In this document: positions 1 through 4,528 of the stretch, piece by piece
How positions within the stretch are numbered: the stretch's first letter is position 1
Layout: the number at the start of each line of letters is the position of its first letter
NCBI GenBank assembly: GCA_016184445.1
Contig: JACPCT010000110.1
Location: forward strand, 1-5,126
Length of the DNA stretch: 5,126 bases
Origin: Candidatus Tectimicrobiota bacterium
Lineage (GTDB): Bacteria; UBA8248
Direction of reading: 5' to 3'
The notes under the pieces: model-generated
What the model was told of the DNA's origin: nothing
What the model saw: only the letters and a program-made list of their open reading frames with translations
Databases searched by the model: none
Position numbers and translations under genes: made by a program

Positions 1-10
1 CGTTCACCTA

Positions 11-40
11 TGTAGGGGCGAGGCATGCCTCGCCCCTACA
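11..40. repeat. Perfect 30-bp palindromic repeat, copy 1
   Basis: The 30 bases are exactly self-complementary. The outer arms are TGTAGGGGCG and CGCCCCTACA, and the 10-base core AGGCATGCCT is itself a palindrome. As RNA or single-stranded DNA it could fold into a near-complete hairpin with almost no loop. No T-run follows, so it is not a classic rho-independent terminator, although it could end or protect an upstream transcript. GC-rich palindromes with GTAGGGGCG-type ends are common as dispersed intergenic repeats in several environmental bacterial lineages, and their function is generally unknown. No transposase lies nearby. Confidence 0.9.
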
Positions 41-60
41 AATGTCCCTTGCCCTGAATC

Positions 61-90
61 TGCGGGGGCGGTTCGCGAACCGCCCCTACA
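61..90. repeat. Near-perfect 30-bp palindromic repeat, copy 2
   Basis: This copy has the same architecture as the one beginning exactly 50 bp upstream. The right arm CGCCCCTACA is identical. The left arm TGCGGGGGCG differs from a perfect match at two bases (CG where TA would pair). The core is a different palindrome, GTTCGCGAAC. The central 22 bases (65-86) pair perfectly. Keeping the arms while changing the core but preserving its self-complementarity suggests that the foldback shape, not the core sequence, is what matters. The 20 bases between the copies show no repeat. Confidence 0.85.
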
Positions 91-125
91 AAGACGGCCC
101 AAAATGGATGCTCCCCCCCCTCGAC

Positions 126-155
126 TTGCGGCCCCAGGAAGGGGGCCTCTATAAT
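126..155 (+). promoter_or_regulatory. Candidate sigma70 promoter (TTGCGG-18 bp-TATAAT)
   Basis: A perfect -10 hexamer TATAAT sits at 150-155, conspicuous in such GC-rich DNA. A partial -35 (TTGCGG, three of six consensus bases) lies at 126-131 with an 18-bp spacer. Transcription would start near 162, giving a leader of roughly 90 nt before the ATG at 250. The promoter is correctly placed to drive the M29-like gene and, by read-through, folD and the genes after it. Two GCCCC-N5-GGGGG motifs bracket the -10 (131-145 and 156-170) and could be operator half-sites. This is an inference from sequence only. Confidence 0.5.
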
Positions 156-236
156 GCCCCGCACTGGGGGATTTTCTTCTCTTTCGGCCCTTTTTCCCAC
201 CGGTTTCCGTCGCCACCCTCCGGGCGGGGCGCCCGC

Positions 237-244
237 GGAGGAGA
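237..244 (+). promoter_or_regulatory. Strong ribosome binding site for the M29-like gene
   Basis: GGAGGAGA lies 5-12 bases before the ATG at 250. It fixes that ATG as the start in preference to the in-frame ATG at 154, which overlaps the TATAAT box and has no Shine-Dalgarno sequence. A GC hairpin (221-226 pairing with 230-235, extendable by 217-220 with 238-241) could partly hide this site. Confidence 0.7.
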
Positions 245-249
245 GCACC

Positions 250-1057
250 ATGATCAAGTACAACATGGCCGCGACGGCCCGCCGCCTGGTGGAGCAGGTG
301 CTGGCCGTCAAGCCCGGCGAGCTGGCCCTGCTGGTCACCGACTCGGACCGCCCGGCCTCCATCACCGAGGCCCTGGCCCACGCCCTGAGCGGGGCGGGGG
401 CGAAGCTCGCCGTCATGCACATGCCCCCGCACCAGATGGGGGGCGTCGACCCCCTGCCCCAGGTGGGGGCGGCCATGGCGGCCTCCCAGGTGGTGGCGCT
501 CCAGACGAGCTTCGCCACCGTCCACACCGCCACCGCCCGAAGGGTGCGACATGAGCTTCTCCCTCGAGGGGCGCACCTGCTTCCCCCTGGTCGGCCAGGC
601 GCGCCAGCCGGGCGAGTTCACCGCCGTCCCGGACGGGGAGGCCGCCATGAGCCCGGTCGAGGGATCGGCGGAGGGGGTGATGGTCAACCCCTTCTCCATC
701 GAGCGGAAGGACCTGGGCTTCGTGAAGGAGCCCATCCGCCTGGAGGTCAAGGCCGGCAAGGTGGCCTCCATCACCGGGAGCCCGGCGGCCGAGCGCTTCT
801 GGCGCCTCCTGGAGGAGCACGGCGACCTCGCCAAGAACGTGGCCGAGTTCGCCATCGGCACCAACCCCGCCTGCCGGGCGCGCGAGACCATGCGCGAGGC
901 GAAGAAGGCCTGGGGCACCTGCCACATGGCCGTCGGGGACAGCGGGAGCATCGGGGGCAACGTCGTCGCCCCCCTGCACGTGGACATGATCTTCGACCGC
1001 CCCACCGTCTGGGCGGACGATCAGATCGTGGTGAAGGACGGCAAGATCACCGTCTGA
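250..1057 (+). pseudogene. M29 aminopeptidase / dihydroxypyridine dioxygenase-like gene, internally deleted and frameshifted
   Basis: The N-terminal part begins MIKYNMAATARRLVEQVL in the frame of the ATG at 250 and runs to about base 541 (TSFATVHTATARR). The C-terminal part is in the +2 frame from about base 536 (PEGCDMSFSLEGR) to the TGA at 1055-1057. Its features match the metal-dependent M29 peptidase / NicX-like fold: a conserved Glu in AEFAIGTNP (845-847), His in GTCHMAVG (923-925), and a His-x-Asp pair in LHVD (977-985), which are probable metal ligands. The usual end, WADDQIVVKDGKI, is present. Members normally have about 320-350 residues; the two halves give only about 270, so some 50-60 residues between the N-domain and the SLEGR block are missing and the frame shifts. 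As written, no full protein can be made; translation in the first frame would read on out of frame and continue into folD. Substrate is unclear, since M29-like and NicX-like proteins are hard to separate by sequence. Either a true pseudogene or an assembly error is possible. Confidence 0.75.
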
Positions 1058-1086
1058 GCAAGCCTTCCCGCCCGCCCTGCCGCACC

Positions 1087-1098
1087 GGAGGGTCCGTG
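1087..1098 (+). promoter_or_regulatory. folD ribosome binding site with tight spacing and GTG start
   Basis: GGAGGG at 1087-1092 stands only 3 bases before GTG 1096-1098, closer than usual. No ATG is available nearby in frame. The encoded start (MTQTSSALILKGKPVA) puts the conserved ILxGKxxA motif at the usual distance from the FolD N-terminus. GTG plus short spacing may lower translation. Confidence 0.55.
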
Positions 1099-1989
1099 AC
1101 CCAAACCTCATCCGCGCTCATCCTGAAGGGGAAGCCCGTCGCCGACAAGATCCTGGGCGAGCTGGGCGCCTCCATCCAGGCCCTCGCCGCCCGCGCGGGC
1201 CGCCCGCCGGGCCTGGCCGTCGTCCTGGTGGGGGAGGACCCCGCCTCCCAGGTCTACGTCCACCTCAAGGGGAAGAAGGCGAACGAGCTGGGCATCGCGA
1301 CCTTCGACCACCGCCTCCCCGTCTCGACCCCGCAGGCGGACTTGGAGCGGCTCATCGCCCGGCTGAACGCCGACCCGGCGGTGGACGGCATCCTCGTCCA
1401 GCTCCCCCTGCCGGCCCATATCCGGGAGGAGGCGGTGCTGCGCCGGGTGGCCCTGGGGAAGGACGTGGACGTCTTCCACCCCGAGAACTTCGGCCTCCTC
1501 GCCCTGAAGCAGGGGGTGCTCAAGCCCTGCACCCCGGCGGGGGTGATCGAGATACTGAAGCACTACGGGATCGAGATCCCGGGCAAGCGGGCGGCCCTGA
1601 TCGGGCGGAGCAAGATCGTGGGCCTGCCGCTCTCGCTCCTCCTCCTGCACGAGAACGCCACCGTCACCGTCTGCCACTCCCGGACGAAGGACATCGGGGC
1701 CGCCACCCGGGAGGCGGACATCGTCATCGCCGCCATGGGGCGCGCCCGCTTCCTCAAGGCGGACATGGTGCGCGAGGGCGCCGTGGTGGTGGACGTGGGG
1801 ATCAACCGCGTGGACGGGAACCTCGTGGGCGACTGCGACTACGAGGCCCTGCTACCCAAGGTCTCGGCCATCACCCCCGTCCCCGGCGGCGTCGGGCCCA
1901 TGACCGTCGCCATGCTCATGGTGAACACCGTGCGCGCCTTCCGCCTCCACGCGCTGCCGGAGGAGCCGCTGCAGGGCGAGGGCCGCTGA
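1096..1989 (+). CDS. folD: Bifunctional methylenetetrahydrofolate dehydrogenase / methenyltetrahydrofolate cyclohydrolase FolD
   Basis: This cytoplasmic enzyme interconverts 5,10-methylene-THF, 5,10-methenyl-THF and 10-formyl-THF, supplying C1 units for purines and formyl-Met. At 297 residues it is full length for the family. Visible motifs: the catalytic Tyr-x3-Lys (Y54, K58 in YVHLKGKK), VQLPLP (101-106, the folate-site Gln), KDVDVFHPEN (122-131, Asp125 in the substrate site), PAGVIEILKHYGI (147-159), the Rossmann signature GRSKIVGLP (170-178), CHSRTKDI (193-200), and the C-terminal PVPGGVGPMT (261-270). Two signature positions differ from the common form: KDVDGF is KDVDVF, and GRSNIVG is GRSKIVG. 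The GTG start is chosen from the ribosome site and the family N-terminus. The gene follows the broken M29-like gene by 38 bp with no promoter visible between them. Its TGA overlaps the xseA ATG by one base, implying coupled translation. Assignment is secure. Confidence 0.96.
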   Translation: MTQTSSALILKGKPVADKILGELGASIQALAARAGRPPGLAVVLVGEDPASQVYVHLKGKKANELGIATFDHRLPVSTPQADLERLIARLNADPAVDGILVQLPLPAHIREEAVLRRVALGKDVDVFHPENFGLLALKQGVLKPCTPAGVIEILKHYGIEIPGKRAALIGRSKIVGLPLSLLLLHENATVTVCHSRTKDIGAATREADIVIAAMGRARFLKADMVREGAVVVDVGINRVDGNLVGDCDYEALLPKVSAITPVPGGVGPMTVAMLMVNTVRAFRLHALPEEPLQGEGR

Positions 1990-2666
1990 TGGTGGACCTC
2001 CTCGGTCCCCAGGCCCCCCCCGCCCGGCCCCCCGTCCTCACCGTCTCCCAGCTCAACGCCCGGGTGAAGGGGCTGCTGGAGGAGGAATTCGGCGAGGCGC
2101 TGGTGGAGGGGGAGATCTCCTCCTGGCGGGTCTACCCCTCCGGTCACGCCTACTTCGACCTCAAGGACGCCGCCTCCAGGGCGGGCGCGGTGATGTTCGC
2201 CGGGAGAAGGCGCTTCGTGCGCTTCCAGCCCGGGGACGGGATGCGCGTCCTCGCGCGCGGCCGGGTCACCCTCTACGAGCGGGACGGGCGCTTCCAGCTC
2301 TCGGTCCTCTCGATGGAGCCGCTCGGCGAGGGAGCCCTTGAGGTCGCCTTCCGCCAGCTCCACCAGCGGCTGGCCCAGGAGGGGCTCTTCGACCCCGCGC
2401 GCAAGCGGGCGCTCCCGGAGCGGCCCCGCCGGGTGGCCCTCGTCACGAGCCGGGAGGGGGCGGCGCTCCAGGACATGCTCCGCGTCCTCCGCGAGCGGGC
2501 GCCCATCGTGGAGGTGGTCGTGGTCCACACCCGGGTCCAGGGGGAGGGCGCCGCCGCCTCGGTCGCCGCCGCCCTGCGCAGAGCGGACCGTGGCCTCGCC
2601 CGGCTGGGCCGCCCGGCCGGCCTCATCATCGTGGGCCGGGGCGGGGGGAGCCGGGAGGACTTGTGG

Positions 2667-2680
2667 GGGCGAGCTCGCCC
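2667..2680. repeat. 14-bp palindrome at the xseA lesion, resembling the upstream repeat
   Basis: GGGCGAGCTCGCCC is exactly self-complementary and sits at the point where xseA changes frame and loses sequence. Extended leftward, TGTGGGGGCGAG (2662-2673) matches 11 of 12 bases of the left arm and first core bases of the palindrome at 11-22 (TGTAGGGGCGAG). The right side, CTCGCCC, matches its opposite arm. It may be a partial or core-deleted copy of that repeat, or a chance join in GC-rich DNA. Confidence 0.55.
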
Positions 2681-3212
2681 GCCTCCTCCGGCTCCGCCTG
2701 GAGGAGGGCGGGGATCGGCTCAGCGCCCTGGGGAGGGAGCGGGTCTTCCGGCGGCCCGAGGCGGGGCTCGAGGCCCTGAGCCAGCGGGTGGACGGCCTCC
2801 TCGACCGCCTCGGGCGGGAGGCGCGCCACGTGGGCTGGACGCGGGAGGCGGGGCTCGCGGCCCTGGGGCCCCGCTTGCGGGCGGCCTCCCCCCGGTGGAA
2901 GGTCCGCCAGGGGGCGGAGGGCCTGGCCGAGCGCCTGCGGCGGCTGGTCTCGGCCCGGGCGAGGCTCCGGGAGCGGAAGGAGGCGGCGCTGGCGGCCTCC
3001 GTTGGCCGGCTGGAGGCGGTCTCCCCCCTGGCGGTGCTGGCGCGGGGCTACAGCCTCGCCTACCGGGAGCGGGACGGGGCTCTCCTCCGCGAGGCGGGCC
3101 AGGCCGCGCCGGGGGAGCGGTTCCGCCTGAGGCTCCACCGGGGGACGCTCGGCTGCCGGGTCGAGGAGGCCCGGGATCCCCAAGCGGCGGGCCGCTCGGG
3201 GGATCCCGGGGC

Positions 3213-3222
3213 GGAGGGAGGA
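3213..3222 (+). promoter_or_regulatory. Ribosome binding site for xseB inside the xseA 3' end
   Basis: The purine run GGAGGGAGGA at 3213-3222 gives a GGGAGG core (3216-3221) six bases before ATG 3228. It supports that start and independent or coupled initiation of xseB even though xseA is broken. Confidence 0.65.
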
Positions 3223-3227
3223 TCGGC

Positions 3228-3533
3228 ATGAGCGCGGCGAAGAGAGGGGGGAAGCCCGAGGGCGGCGGGCCGCCCCAGAGCTTCGAGGAGGCGCTCGAGC
3301 GCCTGGAGGCCATCGTGGAGGAGCTCGAGGGCGGCGAGGCCCCGCTCGAGAAGGCGGTGGGGCTCTACGGGGAGGGGGTGGGGCTCTTCCGCTTCTGCCG
3401 CCAGCAGCTCGACGCCGCCCAGAAGCGGATCGAGAAGCTGGCGGGGGAGACCGAGGAGGCGCTCTCCCTCCGGCCCTTCGAGGAGGACGAGGCGGAAGGG
3501 GACGAAGAGGACGAGGAGGACGATGGGTCCTGA
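3228..3533 (+). CDS. xseB: Exonuclease VII small subunit XseB
   Basis: This small helical subunit binds several-fold to the XseA arm and is needed for exonuclease VII activity. At 101 residues it is slightly longer than the usual 70-85. The family core is clear: SFEEALERLEAIVEELEGGE (18-37), PLEKAVGLYGEGVGLFRFC (39-57), then QQLDAAQKRIEKL (59-71), two helices forming a hairpin. The extra length is a Lys/Gly-rich N-terminus and an Asp/Glu-rich tail (about 85-99). The start ATG overlaps the xseA stop as ATGA, and the end overlaps ispA by 11 bp. The tail codons also supply the ispA Shine-Dalgarno sequence. The gene looks intact although its partner xseA is split in this sequence; that argues mildly that either the xseA lesion is recent or it is not real. 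Confidence 0.94.
   Translation: MSAAKRGGKPEGGGPPQSFEEALERLEAIVEELEGGEAPLEKAVGLYGEGVGLFRFCRQQLDAAQKRIEKLAGETEEALSLRPFEEDEAEGDEEDEEDDGS
3514..3519 (+). promoter_or_regulatory. ispA ribosome binding site embedded in the XseB acidic-tail codons
   Basis: AGGAGG lies three bases before ATG 3523 and is made from GAG/GAC codons of the XseB tail. Spacing is short, but the 11-bp gene overlap suggests that ribosomes finishing xseB re-initiate here. Confidence 0.6.
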
Positions 3534-4431
3534 GGTTCCGGTGGACGCCGAGGCCTACCTGGGGCGGTGGGCGGCGCGCGTGGAGGAGGAGCTCGACCGC
3601 CGCATCCCCGAGCGGGGCGGCGAGCCCCCCGAGATGTACCGCATCATGCGCTACAGCCTCTTCGCCGGGGGCAAGCGCCTGCGGCCGGTGCTCTGCGCCG
3701 CGGGGTGCGAGGCCGTGGGCGGCGAGCCCGAGGGGGTGCTGCCCGCGGCCTGCGCCCTCGAGTGCATCCACACCTACTCCCTCGTGCACGACGACCTTCC
3801 GGCCATGGACGACGACGACCTGCGCCGGGGCGTCCCCACCAGCCACAAGGTGCACGGGGAGGGGGCGGCCATCCTGGCGGGGGACGGCCTCCTGACCCTC
3901 GCCTTCGGCCTCATGGCCGACGAGGAGATGGCCCGCCGGGCGGGGGCCGGCCGTGTGATCGAGGGGGTGCGCATGCTGGCCGCGGCGGCGGGGGCGGCGG
4001 GCATGGTCGGGGGGCAGCTCCTCGACATCCGCGCCGGCGGCCGGGTGGGGAGCCCCCGCGAGCTCGAGGAGATTCACCGCCTCAAGACCGGGGCCATGAT
4101 CCGCTGCGCGGTCTGCCTGGGAGGGCTCCTGGGGGGAGGGAGCGCCGAGGCCCTCGCGGCCCTCGCCCGCTACGGGGAGAGGGCGGGTCTCGCCTTCCAG
4201 ATCGTGGACGACATCCTGAACGTCGAGGGCAGCCCCGAGCTGATGGGCAAGGCCGCCGGCTCGGACGCCCGGCACGAGAAGGCCACTTACCCGGCCCTCC
4301 ACGGCCTGGAGGCCTCGCGAAGGCTGGCCCGGGAGGCCTGCGAGGAAGCCCTCGCCGCCCTTTCGCCCCTGCCGGGCGGGGCCCCCGCCCTGGCCGCCCT
4401 GGCCCGTTTTATTGTCTTGCGCAGATTCTGA
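3523..4431 (+). CDS. ispA: Farnesyl diphosphate synthase (short-chain polyprenyl synthase) IspA
   Basis: Condenses DMAPP with IPP to GPP and then FPP, the precursor of quinone side chains and of undecaprenyl phosphate for the cell wall. It has 302 residues, normal for bacterial IspA. Visible motifs: GGKRLRP (49-55, diphosphate-binding Lys/Arg), the first Asp-rich motif DDLPAMDDDDLRRG (90-103, with the two-residue insertion typical of bacterial FPP synthases), GGQLLDI (163-169), KTGAMI (188-193), the second Asp-rich motif in FQIVDDILNV (225-234), MGKAAGSD (241-248) and KATYP (253-257). Tyr85-Ser86, five and four residues before the first motif, match E. coli IspA and favour a C15 product. The second motif reads DDILN rather than DDxxD, a variant I believe also occurs in other bacterial IspA. 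The C-terminus ARFIVLRR resembles the usual ending. Its position between xseB and dxs is the conserved arrangement. Product length is inferred. Confidence 0.95.
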   Translation: MGPEVPVDAEAYLGRWAARVEEELDRRIPERGGEPPEMYRIMRYSLFAGGKRLRPVLCAAGCEAVGGEPEGVLPAACALECIHTYSLVHDDLPAMDDDDLRRGVPTSHKVHGEGAAILAGDGLLTLAFGLMADEEMARRAGAGRVIEGVRMLAAAAGAAGMVGGQLLDIRAGGRVGSPRELEEIHRLKTGAMIRCAVCLGGLLGGGSAEALAALARYGERAGLAFQIVDDILNVEGSPELMGKAAGSDARHEKATYPALHGLEASRRLAREACEEALAALSPLPGGAPALAALARFIVLRRF

Positions 4432-4445
4432 ACATTCTTTAGGAT
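4417..4445 (+). promoter_or_regulatory. Possible promoter for dxs (TTGCGC-17 bp-TAGGAT)
   Basis: The last codons of ispA and the start of the gap (about 4405-4445) form an AT-rich island in otherwise GC-rich DNA. TTGCGC at 4417-4422 and TAGGAT at 4440-4445 are separated by 17 bp and match the sigma70 consensus at three and four positions. A start near 4452 would give a leader of about 77 nt before dxs. The -35 resembles that of the promoter at 126-155. Weak but plausible evidence that dxs has its own promoter. Confidence 0.3.
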
Positions 4446-4447
4446 CG

Positions 4448-4476
4448 GGCCTTCCTGGAGGGGCCCCGGGAGGGCC
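4448..4476 (+). other. Stem-loop in the ispA-dxs gap
   Basis: GGCCTTCCT (4448-4456) can pair with GGGAGGGCC (4468-4476) as a nine-pair stem with two G-U pairs, around an 11-base loop that contains GGGGCCCC. No T-run follows, so it is not a canonical intrinsic terminator. It could be an attenuating or mRNA-stabilising structure in the dxs leader, or simply chance in GC-rich sequence. Confidence 0.3.
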
Positions 4477-4496
4477 ATCCATTCGCCCCCCTTGAA

Positions 4497-4512
4497 GATT
4501 CCGGCTGGAATC
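4497..4512 (+). other. Small hairpin just upstream of the dxs ribosome binding site
   Basis: GATTCC (4497-4502) and GGAATC (4507-4512) are exact inverted repeats around the tetraloop GGCT. The hairpin ends four bases before the purine-rich GGAAGGAAAG (4516-4525) that serves as the dxs ribosome site. It may influence initiation or be a protein-binding site; no direct evidence. Confidence 0.3.
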
Positions 4513-4528
4513 CATGGAAGGAAAGCGC

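Larger units (their letters stand above)
1989..3231 (+). pseudogene. xseA: Exonuclease VII large subunit XseA, frameshifted with an internal deletion
   Basis: XseA is the catalytic subunit of exonuclease VII, which degrades single-stranded DNA from both ends. Residues 1-226 are in the ATG 1989 frame: an OB-fold (about 16-110, LTVSQLNARVKGLLE through LSVLSMEPLG), then the start of the catalytic domain (RPRRVALVTSREGAALQD) and GRGGGSREDLW ending at base 2666. From about 2671 the XseA sequence continues in another frame (ELARLLRLRLEEGG..., then LEAVSPLAVLARGYSL) to TGA 3229-3231. This C-terminal part holds the coiled-coil arm and the small C-terminal domain. Missing at the junction is the family's conserved block that runs FNDE... 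VGHE-x-D... AD-RAPTP, about 50 codons. The two halves total about 412 residues, against 450-460 usual. Read literally, the first frame misses the xseA stop and continues in frame through xseB. Without the missing block the nuclease should be inactive. The ATG overlaps the folD stop, and the true xseA stop overlaps the xseB ATG by 4 bp. Pseudogene or assembly error. Confidence 0.88.

Noticed and set aside
11..40. Rho-independent terminator for an upstream gene
   Set aside because: The hairpin is strong but no T-run follows on either strand (the palindrome ends ...CTACAAATG on + and is preceded by no A-run).
11..90. CRISPR array or transposon end
   Set aside because: There are only two units, the cores differ, the spacing is 20 bp, and there are no cas genes, transposase or target duplication. 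Palindromic intergenic repeat is the better description.
154..249. ATG at 154 as an upstream start of the M29-like gene
   Set aside because: It overlaps the TATAAT box, has no Shine-Dalgarno sequence, and adds a low-complexity extension absent from the family. ATG 250 has GGAGGAGA at good spacing.
4..1111. Long minus-strand reading frames opposite the M29-like gene (4-1005 and 413-1111)
   Set aside because: They mirror the codon structure of the + strand gene in GC-rich DNA, show no recognisable domain, and one runs through the palindromic repeats. They are shadows.
2660..2680. Programmed frameshift in xseA
   Set aside because: A frameshift alone would not restore the roughly 50 missing codons of the conserved block, and no slippery heptamer of the usual kind is evident.
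1989..3533. A single 514-residue protein spanning xseA and xseB as a natural fusion
   Set aside because: After residue 226 the frame gives Gly/Pro/Arg-rich low-complexity sequence, while real XseA sequence continues in another frame. The apparent fusion results from the frameshift.
3567..4442. Alternative + frame inside ispA
   Set aside because: Arg/Gly/Pro-rich low complexity, whereas the overlapping frame encodes a full IspA with all its motifs.
4448..4490. Intrinsic terminator after ispA
   Set aside because: A stem can form, but it is followed by ATCCATTCG and a C-run rather than a T-run.
4514..4528. ATG 4514 as the dxs start
   Set aside because: It is in frame but only GCTGGAATCC precedes it. 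ATG 4529 has GGAAGGAAAG upstream and gives the standard Dxs N-terminus.
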